A stretch of 64,000 nt of DNA from Pedobacter cryoconitis (GTDB lineage Bacteria; Bacteroidota; Bacteroidia; Sphingobacteriales; Sphingobacteriaceae), in the NCBI GenBank assembly GCA_019352875.1, contig JAAAFW010000006.1:575743-639742 (forward strand). Direction: 5' to 3'. Each line of letters begins with the position of its first letter. The first letter of the stretch is position 1. Both the position numbers and the translations under genes were made by a program. The notes under the pieces are model-generated. The model did not search any database and was not told the DNA's origin. It saw nothing but the letters and a program-made list of their open reading frames with translations. This document shows, in pieces, positions 34,235-43,056 of the stretch.

Positions 34235-35119
34235 ATGAGTTTTACGGTAATTCAATGGTGACAGTCCGATTAGTTTAGTAAACAATCTTGAAAAATAGTA
34301 CTGATCATCGAATCCAAGTTTAATAGCTATTTCCTTGATACTTCTATCTGTAAAATATAAATATTGACAGGACTGCTGTATTTTAAGGAGATTGAAATAG
34401 TTGATGGGAGAGGAACCTGTCTTTTGCTTAAATACCCTGATGTAGTGAGAAACTGAAAACCCTAGTTGTGCTGCAAATTCTTCGGTTTTCAACCTTTTAT
34501 CCAGGTTTTTTTTCATGAAAGCAATCGATAAACTTACAGAGTCTACATCGAAAATTACAGGATTCATCTGTTTATAGTAAACAAGAGACGAAATGAAATG
34601 CTGTAGATTCATACTTACAATTTCCAATTCTTTTTCACGGTAACTATGCTCCAAAATGGAGAAAAGCTGATCAAATATTTTTATCCGCCCCTCATCAAAT
34701 GGTATCGAATGTACTTTAATCTGGCCCTCCTCCAGTGACCTGGCATAAATGGCATCTGCATTAGTGCCGCCAAAATGTACCCAATAGATACTCCATGGAT
34801 TTGTAACTGAACTCTTATACCTGTGCGCCATTAACTTTGGTACAATAAGAAAAGTATTGGGCTTTAATGTATAGCTCTGATTATTCATGTTTACGCTGCC
34901 TTCTCCATCTATACAATACAATAATATATACGCATTACTTCCGGTTTTTCTTTCCCTGTCATGATAGATGGCTTTTGGATAATAACCAATGTCCGTTAAA
35001 TAAAAGCCGTTTATGATTGCGTTTTTAGAAAACCATTTTCTGACGTTGGGAGGCAGAACGATCATTCTCTGACCGACGAAACCTTCCTTGATTTTTATTT
35101 TTGACTCAGTTGCGGTCAT
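34226..35119 (-). CDS. AraC family regulator of the polysaccharide locus
   Basis: 297 residues. An N-terminal cupin-like AraC-binding domain (about 35-170, 'AYILLYCIDGEGSVNMNNQS', 'TFLIVPKLMAHRYKSS', 'WSIYWVHFGG') is the sugar-sensing arm. The C-terminal HTH (about 195-295) has 'KTEEFAAQLGFSVSHYIRVF' and 'IKEIAIKLGFDDQYYFSRLF' followed by 'LIGLSPLNYR'. It is divergent from the susC gene that heads the plus-strand operon. An AraC activator here is notable because many Bacteroidota loci use hybrid two-component or ECF/anti-sigma control; none of these is visible. Candidate binding repeats are at 35265-35301. Confidence 0.92.
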   Translation of the reverse strand: MTATESKIKIKEGFVGQRMIVLPPNVRKWFSKNAIINGFYLTDIGYYPKAIYHDRERKTGSNAYILLYCIDGEGSVNMNNQSYTLKPNTFLIVPKLMAHRYKSSVTNPWSIYWVHFGGTNADAIYARSLEEGQIKVHSIPFDEGRIKIFDQLFSILEHSYREKELEIVSMNLQHFISSLVYYKQMNPVIFDVDSVSLSIAFMKKNLDKRLKTEEFAAQLGFSVSHYIRVFKQKTGSSPINYFNLLKIQQSCQYLYFTDRSIKEIAIKLGFDDQYYFSRLFTKLIGLSPLNYRKTHKK

Positions 35120-35264
35120 AATTGTGCTGATGATAATTTATCACTAAATATATATTTAAATATCAGCCAATACATTAAAATTAATTATTTTATATCTGTT
35201 AGTCAGTTGTTTGAAGCATATATTGTTTTTGTCAGATGAATTTGTGAAATATTCGTATGATCAT

Positions 35265-35301
35265 ATAGTCCATCTTAATCTGCAGTTAGTCCATTTTTTA
35301 A
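35265..35301 (+). promoter_or_regulatory. candidate AraC operator: TAGTCCAT direct repeats 21 bp apart
   Basis: TAGTCCAT occurs at 35266-35273 and again at 35287-35294, spacing exactly 21 bp (two helical turns), with partly matching flanks. A weaker related half-site TTAGTCAG is at 35199. This lies between the AraC gene and susC, directly before a possible -7 (TAGATTTA, 35317-35324, one mismatch from TAnnTTTG). Direct repeats with this spacing are typical of AraC-type binding sites. Confidence 0.5.
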
Positions 35302-35343
35302 GGATCTGATCCCCCGTAGATTTATTTCACCAATTATAAACCT

Positions 35344-35360
35344 CGCCGGCATCACCGGCG
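35344..35360 (+). promoter_or_regulatory. GC-rich hairpin in the susC leader
   Basis: CGCCGG-CATCA-CCGGCG is a perfect 6-bp stem of only G/C pairs with a 5-nt loop, 28 bp before the susC ATG and just after the possible promoter. It would be in the 5' leader of the mRNA. It stands out in an otherwise AT-rich leader. Confidence 0.45.
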
Positions 35361-35388
35361 CTATTTACAAACAACTTAAAAAATAGGT

Positions 35389-38300
35389 ATGGGAAAATTT
35401 TCTTTTAAAATCGAACGGGTGATATGCGCGCTGATTATAGTTCTGCTATTTTCAATCGACGCCCGGGCCCAAAATTTCACTACTTCGGGGCAGGTTAAGG
35501 GTCGGGACGACGGCTTACCGGCACCAGGCATTAGTGTTATAATAAAAGGGTCAACTAATGGAGTGAGTACTGACGGTAACGGCAAGTTTTCGTTAAATGT
35601 CTCACCAGGAGCGGTACTGATCTTTAAGGGGGTCGGCTATCAAACGCAGGAGGCCAGCGCCCGGCCACAGTCCATGACCATTTTGCTTGTACCGACCGAA
35701 AATGATCTGACTGAAGTAACCGTCGTCGGCGTGACAATGAAAAAGCGTGATCTTACCGGGTCAGTCAGTAGTGTTAATGAAAAAGTGCTGAGAGAAAGAC
35801 CGGTAACGAACATTAATCAAGCTATACAGGGACGACTTCCAGGTGTGCTTATTCAAAATAATGATCCACGGCCAGGCGGTGGAACGACCATCAAGGTAAG
35901 GGGAAATAACTCCATACAATTTGGAGGAAATCCAATTTATGTAGTTGATGGTCTTGTTATAGAAGGTGGTTTCAATGCTATAAATCCAGATGATGTGGCG
36001 AGCGTCGACGTGTTAAAAGATGCATCTGCGACTGCATTGTATGGATCCCGTGGTGCGAATGGAGTTGTCCTTATAACCACGAAACGCGGGCGAAGCGGAG
36101 AGGGCAGAATTGAATACAGTGGTTGGGCCGGTGTACAGTCGTTTACAAAAGATATTCCCTACCTGAACGCACAGCAGATAGTCGACTTACGTACCGACGC
36201 TTTTGCGAACAGATACATGGATGAGAATCCGACGGCAAACAGACAGGCGTACATTAATAGTTTACTGGCCGATGGGTCTCCGGCATTTGGAGCGGATGAA
36301 CTAAAAACTTACAGGGAAGGCAATACGTATAACTGGCTTGATCAGATCAGGCAGAGGGGTATTCAGCAGAACCACACCATGAGTTTTTCAAAAGGGAGTG
36401 ATGATGGGTCATCGGTTTATGTCAGCTTTAACTATACAGATCAGAAGGGATTGCTGAAAACATCGAACTACAAACGTTTTGGAGGCCAGGTAAATCTGGA
36501 TCAGAAAATTAAGCCATGGCTCAAATTAGGGTCTAACACAACGTTTAACCGTACTGAGGAACGTTATATAGACGGTGGCGTATTCAATATAGCAGCTAAC
36601 GCAAATCCGCTTCTTGAAATAGATGACAACATCAATTATCTGAGCTGGAGAGGTATACAGAGCACCGATCTGTACAATCCCATAAGGAGCTTAAATATCG
36701 ACGGTCAGGGTAATCAGAACCGATTATTAACAACTAATTATATAACAGCGACTCCTATACCCGGACTTAATATCCGTACCGGTTTTTCAGTGGATATAAG
36801 AAATCAAAATTACTATAACTATATACCAAGATATCTTGGGCAGTCTTTACGTAATTCTACCAACGGCAGTGCTACACATAAAAAAGAAAATTGGTTGAAC
36901 TGGCAGTGGGACAGTTCTGTATCCTACGAGAAAAGTTATGGAAAGCATAATCTATCAGGTTTGGTCAGTTTCGGGCTTAGTCATAACAGCTATGATTATA
37001 ATCAGATTGATGCCCGGGGTTTTGCAACTGATGATTTTTCTTTTAAATATCTGGGTGGTGCTTTCTTGAAAGAGCAGTTCCAGCTACAATCAGATTTCAC
37101 GACAAATTCGCTTGTCAGTTATGTTTCGCGCTTCAATTATAATTATGATAATAAATTTTTTGCAACATTAACAGGTCGATATGACGGTTCATCCAGGTTT
37201 GGCAACGGGAATAAATGGGGGCTGTTCCCATCCTTAGCTTTAGGTTGGAACATCGCGAAAGAAGACTTTATTAAAGAGTCGTCACTGGCGATGCTTAATA
37301 CTTTGAAATTAAGAGCAGGGTATGGAATTGCTGGTAACCAGAACATACCTAATTTTGCTTATCGTTCCCTTTATCGTCCCGTATTTACCAGCGGATCAGT
37401 TACCTACGTTTCTGATGGTCGCCTGGGTAATGAGCGGTTACGTTGGGAAAAACAGAAGCAGTTTAACTTCGGTATTGATCTGGGAGTACTGGAAGACAGA
37501 TTTACGCTTAGTGCCGATTATTTTGTCATTAATAATAGTAACCTCTTAATGCAGCGTACTTTGTCGACAACCACAGGGTTTACCAATACGATAGACAACG
37601 TCGGGTCGCTGCGCAACCAGGGTATTGAGTTTAACCTTAATGCCCAGATCATATCGAAAACTGATTTACAGTGGAATTTTAGCGCAAATGTCTCGACTTA
37701 TAAGAATAAGATCACAAAACTATATGGCAATGTAGATGCGATCTATAATTATGGTGGCTACACAGGGGTGGAAATTCAGCGTGAAGGTAATCTCTTCCTT
37801 GGCGAATCCCTGAACTCTATATACACTTACAAATTTGATAAGATAGCCCAGGAATCTGATATGGCCCGTATCGCCGGTATAGATTATGGCGGACGCACTA
37901 TTCGTCCGGGGGATATTATACCTGTGGATATTAACGGCGATAATAAAATAGATGATGCAGACAGAATTGTAGTTGGTAATATGGATCCGAAACTTTACGG
38001 TGGTTTTGCCTCAGACATAACTTACAAAAATCTTTCATTGAATACAGTATTTAACTATAATATAGGTGGCAAGCGTATCAACTATTTATATGAAGGTCTG
38101 CTGGGTGGAACAGGTGAATATGCTGGCCACATTGATGAGCTTGACCGCTGGACTCCAACCAATACCAGCAGTAATATTCCACGTGCCTACAGGGGGACCG
38201 GACGTTACGGTGCAGGGGAGACTGACTATGCCGTTCAAAGCACATCATTCTTGCGACTGTCTGCAATAACCTTATCCTATACTTTTAATCAGGCCTTCAC

Positions 38301-38448
38301 CAAGAAAGCCAAAATGAGTAACCTGAGGGTCTATTTTACCGCCAGCAATGTATTTACAGCTACGGGCTACAAAGGTTATGACCCAGAAGGAGGTGATAAT
38401 TATCCAACAGCAAAAATGTTCGTTACGGGTGTAAATATTGGGTTTTAA
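35389..38448 (+). CDS. SusC/RagA family TonB-linked outer membrane protein
   Basis: 1019 residues with signal peptide ending 'SIDARAQ'. The order is a carboxypeptidase-regulatory-like domain (about 27-105, 'VKGRDDGLPAPGISVIIKGS'), a TonB-box region 'TEVTVVGVTMKKRDLTGSVS', and a plug with the SusC hallmarks 'QAIQGRLPGVLI', 'IKVRGNNSIQFGGNPIYVVD' and 'LKDASATALYGSRGANGVVL'. A large barrel follows, ending 'KMFVTGVNIGF' with terminal Phe. It forms the outer membrane glycan importer with the SusD lipoprotein encoded 18 bp downstream. It is the first gene of the plus-strand operon and carries the candidate operator upstream. Confidence 0.96.
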   Translation: MGKFSFKIERVICALIIVLLFSIDARAQNFTTSGQVKGRDDGLPAPGISVIIKGSTNGVSTDGNGKFSLNVSPGAVLIFKGVGYQTQEASARPQSMTILLVPTENDLTEVTVVGVTMKKRDLTGSVSSVNEKVLRERPVTNINQAIQGRLPGVLIQNNDPRPGGGTTIKVRGNNSIQFGGNPIYVVDGLVIEGGFNAINPDDVASVDVLKDASATALYGSRGANGVVLITTKRGRSGEGRIEYSGWAGVQSFTKDIPYLNAQQIVDLRTDAFANRYMDENPTANRQAYINSLLADGSPAFGADELKTYREGNTYNWLDQIRQRGIQQNHTMSFSKGSDDGSSVYVSFNYTDQKGLLKTSNYKRFGGQVNLDQKIKPWLKLGSNTTFNRTEERYIDGGVFNIAANANPLLEIDDNINYLSWRGIQSTDLYNPIRSLNIDGQGNQNRLLTTNYITATPIPGLNIRTGFSVDIRNQNYYNYIPRYLGQSLRNSTNGSATHKKENWLNWQWDSSVSYEKSYGKHNLSGLVSFGLSHNSYDYNQIDARGFATDDFSFKYLGGAFLKEQFQLQSDFTTNSLVSYVSRFNYNYDNKFFATLTGRYDGSSRFGNGNKWGLFPSLALGWNIAKEDFIKESSLAMLNTLKLRAGYGIAGNQNIPNFAYRSLYRPVFTSGSVTYVSDGRLGNERLRWEKQKQFNFGIDLGVLEDRFTLSADYFVINNSNLLMQRTLSTTTGFTNTIDNVGSLRNQGIEFNLNAQIISKTDLQWNFSANVSTYKNKITKLYGNVDAIYNYGGYTGVEIQREGNLFLGESLNSIYTYKFDKIAQESDMARIAGIDYGGRTIRPGDIIPVDINGDNKIDDADRIVVGNMDPKLYGGFASDITYKNLSLNTVFNYNIGGKRINYLYEGLLGGTGEYAGHIDELDRWTPTNTSSNIPRAYRGTGRYGAGETDYAVQSTSFLRLSAITLSYTFNQAFTKKAKMSNLRVYFTASNVFTATGYKGYDPEGGDNYPTAKMFVTGVNIGF

Positions 38449-38466
38449 GAATTTAAAGAATTAAAC

Positions 38467-40014
38467 ATGAAAAATAAATATATTTTAATTCCACTGCTGG
38501 TTTTAATACTCACCAGTGGTTCATGCAAGAAATTTGTAATAGAAGAACCGCAGACGGCTTTAACCGAGGAGGAGGTTTTTAAAAGTCTCGATAATATTGA
38601 GCCGCTTGTACTCGGTCTTTATACCAGCTGGAGGAACACCAAGAAAGACAGGGGTGGATTTGTTTTTACTTTAGGTACCGACGAAGCACAGCAAGGCGCA
38701 TATCAAGTGCAAACTGATGACAGGCAGGCCGGGCTCGATCGGTATAACGGCTTTTTAACCGCTAGCAGCAGTGCACTGGCTCAACAGTGGGATAGTCGCT
38801 GGCCTGTTATTGCTGCAGCCGCCAGAGTAGTATATTCCCTGGGATTTAATACCGAAGAGGGAGAACGCAAAAATACTATTCTGGGAGAAGCTAGTTTTAT
38901 AAGAGCTGCACTGACCTTTGAGGTCTCTCAATACTGGGGTGAGATTCCGCTTATTGATCAGGCTAAATTTGCGGAATATGGCACACGGCGACAACCTCTG
39001 CCTTTAGTATACAGTACGATTATATCGGATCTGCAAAATGCTATAAAATTCCTGCCGGATACCCAAAGCGATAAACGAAGGGCAACCAAAGGTGCAGCTA
39101 TAGCGTTACTTGGCAAGGTCTACCTCTATGCTCCAATAGCATCCGAGGCGAGGGATTTTACGAAAGCGAGAGAACAGTTTGAGTTGCTTGTCAATAGTGG
39201 AAGATATGCGCTGGTGAATAACTACGCAGATCTTTGGGATCCTTCAAAACCCAATACTACGGAGTCGATTTATGAATTTCAGTTCACGAATGTGAATCCT
39301 GATAATAACCAGACACAGTGGCAAATGGGATCACGTTCACTGGCTGAAATAGACCAGTATTGTTTCTTTGGCGGATACGATCTGATGGTCCCTACCACTT
39401 ATTGTTATTCAGATGTTGCTGATGGTGGTGTTTGGGAAAATGGCGATGTGAGAAAGAATCTGAGTATCAGATACGATTTTACTTATAAAGGAAAGAAACC
39501 CGTCTTGAACCCGAGTTTTGGCGGTGATGAGCTTGATCCGCACGTTAAAAAGTATGAGGATCCCAGAACTGAGGGAACACTTAGTTTCTGGCTTTCAGGA
39601 AAGAATATTTTTTACCTGCGATATGCTGACATTCTTTTGTGCTACGCCGAGACATTGAATGAAACGGGTAATACAGCTAAAGCTGTAGAGATCGTAAATA
39701 CTACTGTCAGAAGAAGGGCATGGGGTGGAAATTTACCTGCTGACCAGATGTGGAGTGCTGGCTTATCGTCGGATCAGTTCCGTACAAAAATAATGGATGA
39801 GCGGATGCGGGAATTATGCTTTGAAGGCTGGAGAAGAATGGACCTGATCAGAACCGGGAAATTGGTGGAACTGGCTAAACTTCGAAACAAATGGACCCGC
39901 GAATCCGGTACCATTCAATCCTTTCATAACCTTTATCCTATTCCTTTGCAAGAAATCAAACAGAATTCTGACCTGACTGAATCGGATCAAAACCCAGGTT
40001 ACTCTAATCAATAA
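38467..40014 (+). CDS. SusD/RagB family glycan-binding lipoprotein
   Basis: 515 residues with a lipoprotein signal ('LILTSGSCKKFV'). SusD fold with TPR-like helices: 'TEEEVFKSLDNIEPLVLGLY', 'ILGEASFIRAALTFEVSQYW' with 'GEIPLI', 'ATKGAAIALLGKVYLYA', and the C-terminal 'YLRYADILLCYAETLNETGN' and 'ERMRELCFEGWRRMDLIRTG'. It sits as the lid on the SusC barrel at the cell surface and captures oligosaccharide. The ligand is not readable from sequence, but the operon suggests alpha-galactose-bearing glycans. The epimerase gene starts directly after its stop. Confidence 0.96.
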   Translation: MKNKYILIPLLVLILTSGSCKKFVIEEPQTALTEEEVFKSLDNIEPLVLGLYTSWRNTKKDRGGFVFTLGTDEAQQGAYQVQTDDRQAGLDRYNGFLTASSSALAQQWDSRWPVIAAAARVVYSLGFNTEEGERKNTILGEASFIRAALTFEVSQYWGEIPLIDQAKFAEYGTRRQPLPLVYSTIISDLQNAIKFLPDTQSDKRRATKGAAIALLGKVYLYAPIASEARDFTKAREQFELLVNSGRYALVNNYADLWDPSKPNTTESIYEFQFTNVNPDNNQTQWQMGSRSLAEIDQYCFFGGYDLMVPTTYCYSDVADGGVWENGDVRKNLSIRYDFTYKGKKPVLNPSFGGDELDPHVKKYEDPRTEGTLSFWLSGKNIFYLRYADILLCYAETLNETGNTAKAVEIVNTTVRRRAWGGNLPADQMWSAGLSSDQFRTKIMDERMRELCFEGWRRMDLIRTGKLVELAKLRNKWTRESGTIQSFHNLYPIPLQEIKQNSDLTESDQNPGYSNQ

Positions 40015-41058
40015 ATGAAAAATATGACGGGACATATTTCCAGTAAGATTTGGGGAGAAACAGACAGTGGAGAAGTTATCCATTTATTCCGGTTGGAGAA
40101 TGAAACAGGGAGCTACGTGGAAATTACCAACTATGGCGCTGCCATTGTATCTGTTGTAGTACCTGACCGGTATGGACGATATGGGCATGTTGTGCTGGGG
40201 TTTCCACAAGTAAGTGCCTACCTGAATGATAATTGTTATCTGGGCTCCACTATTGGTCGTTATGCGAACCGCATCAGCAATGCACATTTTGAGTTGAATG
40301 GTGAGTCTTATTATTTGGAAACTAATGATGGTGTAAATGCCAATCACGGCGGGTTGCAAGGCTATAATAAAAGAGTGTTTGGAGCAAAAATTAAAGAAAA
40401 TAGTTTAATTATGTCCCTGCAGAGTGAAGATGGAGACGGCGGGTTTCCGGGTAACCTGGAATTAGAGGTAATCTACGACTGGAGCCACGACAATACGCTA
40501 AATATAGTGTACAAAGCTATAAGCGACCGGGATACCCCGGCAAATTTCACCAATCATACGTATTTTAATTTAAGGGGTTCTGATGCGACTATTTTAGAAC
40601 ATAAACTTACCGTCAGTGCAGCAGAAATAGCCGAAGCCGGTGATGATTATATCCCCACCGGTAGAATTATAAATGCCGCTGACCTCACTTTTCAAAATAA
40701 TTTGGTTGAGGATAAGGTAAAAAACACCGGTAACAGGATTACCGGTGTTAATACCTACTATGTTCTGACCGATGAGCTGATCTTGAAAAATAGATTTGCT
40801 GCGGAACTAACTGATGAGCGGTCTGGAAGATCTCTAAAAGTCGTGACATCCTATCCAGGCCTATTTGTTTATACCGGCGATTTTCTGGCTGGTGACCAGC
40901 TGAATCATTATCAGGGAAAATGTGTGCCTTTTGGAGGGCTTTGTCTGGAATGTCAGCATTATCCTGATAGCATCAACCGGCCCGAATTTCCCCAGGCAAT
41001 CACAGGTCCGCAAAGGCCATATCATGAATTCATCACCTTTAAATTTGGTTTAATATGA
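40015..41058 (+). CDS. galM: aldose 1-epimerase (galactose mutarotase)
   Basis: 347 residues, no signal peptide, hence cytoplasmic. It converts beta- to alpha-D-galactose (or -glucose) so it can enter the Leloir pathway. Motifs seen: 'ITNYGAAIVSVVVPDRYGRY', 'STIGRYANRISNAHFELNGE', 'NANHGGLQGYNKRVF' with the first catalytic His, 'ANFTNHTYFNLRG' with the second His, 'YIPTGRI', and 'GGLCLECQHYPDSINRPEFP' containing the general-base Glu. Start is immediately after the susD stop, and the stop overlaps the GH97 start by 4 bp. A mutarotase in this position supports galactose as released sugar. Confidence 0.94.
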   Translation: MKNMTGHISSKIWGETDSGEVIHLFRLENETGSYVEITNYGAAIVSVVVPDRYGRYGHVVLGFPQVSAYLNDNCYLGSTIGRYANRISNAHFELNGESYYLETNDGVNANHGGLQGYNKRVFGAKIKENSLIMSLQSEDGDGGFPGNLELEVIYDWSHDNTLNIVYKAISDRDTPANFTNHTYFNLRGSDATILEHKLTVSAAEIAEAGDDYIPTGRIINAADLTFQNNLVEDKVKNTGNRITGVNTYYVLTDELILKNRFAAELTDERSGRSLKVVTSYPGLFVYTGDFLAGDQLNHYQGKCVPFGGLCLECQHYPDSINRPEFPQAITGPQRPYHEFITFKFGLI

Positions 41059-43028
41059 TAAGATATTCAAGTAAGACACTAATAATTTTTATTCTATGTA
41101 TAATTTGTAGTGCAGAAACATATGCACAAAAATATAGCCTGCATTCACCAGATCATAAATTTCAAGTCGATATCACCGTGAATGATAGCGTTACTTATAG
41201 CGTAGCGTATGGTAAAAAACCGATTATATTACCCTCAGCTATATCTCTTAGCCTGGAAAATACAGCTTTGGGTAAATCTGCTGAAGTAGTCAAAGTAAGA
41301 AATAGCACTGCAAAAAGAACTTTGTATCCACTTTATGGAAAATTTTCAAAGCTTCCTGTCGTCTATAATGAGACGAAAATTGATTTTAAAGGATCTTATA
41401 CTATAATATTTCGGGCCTACAACGAAGGCGTCGCTTATCGTTTTGTTACAGCGCTAAAAGATTCGGTGAAAGTTGTTAGTGAACAGGCGACCTTCAATTT
41501 AACAGGGAAACCGGGTGCTATTTTGCCGAACACAGACAATTACACTGCATGGGAAGTGCCTTATGTACCTTATAAAAGCATTGATTCCGTTAAAAATGGT
41601 AACAGATCATTAACACCTGCTTTGTTTAGCTATGCGGCGCCTGATATTAAAGTTATTGTAGCGGAAGCAGATTTGCTGGACTATCCGGGTATGTATCTTC
41701 AAAAGCATAAGGATAGTTTTATAGGTAATTTTGCAGCTTATCCGGCACTTACTGTTATGGGAAGCTGGGGTGACTTTGTCTCGGTAGTGAAGGAACGCAA
41801 GAACTACATTGCCAGAACTGCGGGGGCGCGTGAATATCCCTGGCGTGTGATTATAGCAAGTGATGACGACAAATCCCTGCTAACTAATGAGCTGATTTAT
41901 AAACTATCGAAGCCCTCAGTACTTAAAAATACAGACTGGATCAAGCCTGGAAAAGCTACCTGGGAATGGTGGCACGATGCAATGCTGCCCGGAGCAGATA
42001 TTCCGTCTGGGATGGATAACCGGAACACCGCATTGTACAAACACTATATTGATTTTGCAGCGAAAAATAAGCTGGAATACCTGATGATTGATGCCGGCTG
42101 GTCAAATAATACAGATGTTACCAGGATAAATCCTAAGGTCGACATGAAAAATTTGATCAGTTACGGAAAGGATAAAAATGTTGGTGTTTTCTTATGGTGT
42201 GTAGCGGCACCATTGCTTAAAGATCTCGATAAGAATTTAGATTTTATTAAATCATTGGGTGCAGTAGGAATAAAGGTAGATTTCTTTGACCGGGACGACC
42301 AGGAAGCGATAAACTGGATGGAGCAGATTGCAGAAGCTGCGGCCAGAAAACAACTGATGGTTAACTTTCACGGTTGTGGAAAGCCTGCAGGACTACAACG
42401 TACCTATCCAAATATCGTTAATTTCGAAGCTGTACGTGGTGAAGAATGTTCAAAATGGGATTATACTGCAAATCCCATCCATCATCTCACTTTCCCATTC
42501 ATACGAATGCTGAGTGGTCCGGTTGATTATACACCTGGTTCTATGCGCAATGCAACACTGGAAACTTTTAAACCGGTTGATCCTGGCTTACCGTCGTCAT
42601 TGGGTACCAGATCTCACGAACTGGCTATGTACGTAATTTTCGACCAGCCTTTTGCGATGCTTTCCGATTCGCCGCAGGAATATGAAAAATACCCGGACAT
42701 TATGAAGTATCTCTCGGCAGTACCTACTGTTTTCGACGACACTAAAGTATTGAGCGCCAAAATTGGAGCGTATGCAGTAATCGCAAAAAGGAAAAATAAA
42801 GATTGGTTTGTCGGGGCTATGACAGACTGGACCGAAAGAAGCCTGGACATAGATTTTTCCTTTTTGTCTCCGGGAATAACCTATACTGCAGACTTTTATT
42901 CAGATAGTGATGATGCAAACATAAACGCTGCAGGCTACGTCTATAAATCTATTACAGTTACCAGTAAAGATAAGTTAAAGCTCAAAATGGCAAAAGGCGG
43001 CGGAGCGGCGATCTTCATTCATCAATAG
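41055..43028 (+). CDS. GH97 glycoside hydrolase, probable retaining alpha-galactosidase
   Basis: 657 residues with signal peptide 'ICSAETYAQ', hence periplasmic or surface. The N-terminal super-sandwich (about 25-290) is followed by the catalytic barrel: 'WEWWHDAMLPGADIPSG', 'YLMIDAGWSNNTDVTRINPK', 'GIKVDFFDRDDQEAINWME', 'MVNFHGCGKPAGLQRTYPN', 'NFEAVRGEECSKW'. Asp409 in 'KVDFF' marks the retaining branch, as inverting SusB-type enzymes lack an Asp there. Glu464 in 'RGEE' lies 55 residues later, the same spacing as Asp415/Glu470 of the retaining alpha-galactosidase BtGH97b. Overlaps galM by 4 bp. Substrate inferred: terminal alpha-galactose. Confidence 0.92.
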   Translation: MIRYSSKTLIIFILCIICSAETYAQKYSLHSPDHKFQVDITVNDSVTYSVAYGKKPIILPSAISLSLENTALGKSAEVVKVRNSTAKRTLYPLYGKFSKLPVVYNETKIDFKGSYTIIFRAYNEGVAYRFVTALKDSVKVVSEQATFNLTGKPGAILPNTDNYTAWEVPYVPYKSIDSVKNGNRSLTPALFSYAAPDIKVIVAEADLLDYPGMYLQKHKDSFIGNFAAYPALTVMGSWGDFVSVVKERKNYIARTAGAREYPWRVIIASDDDKSLLTNELIYKLSKPSVLKNTDWIKPGKATWEWWHDAMLPGADIPSGMDNRNTALYKHYIDFAAKNKLEYLMIDAGWSNNTDVTRINPKVDMKNLISYGKDKNVGVFLWCVAAPLLKDLDKNLDFIKSLGAVGIKVDFFDRDDQEAINWMEQIAEAAARKQLMVNFHGCGKPAGLQRTYPNIVNFEAVRGEECSKWDYTANPIHHLTFPFIRMLSGPVDYTPGSMRNATLETFKPVDPGLPSSLGTRSHELAMYVIFDQPFAMLSDSPQEYEKYPDIMKYLSAVPTVFDDTKVLSAKIGAYAVIAKRKNKDWFVGAMTDWTERSLDIDFSFLSPGITYTADFYSDSDDANINAAGYVYKSITVTSKDKLKLKMAKGGGAAIFIHQ

Positions 43029-43056
43029 CAACCATTATAATTTTAAATCAATATAC

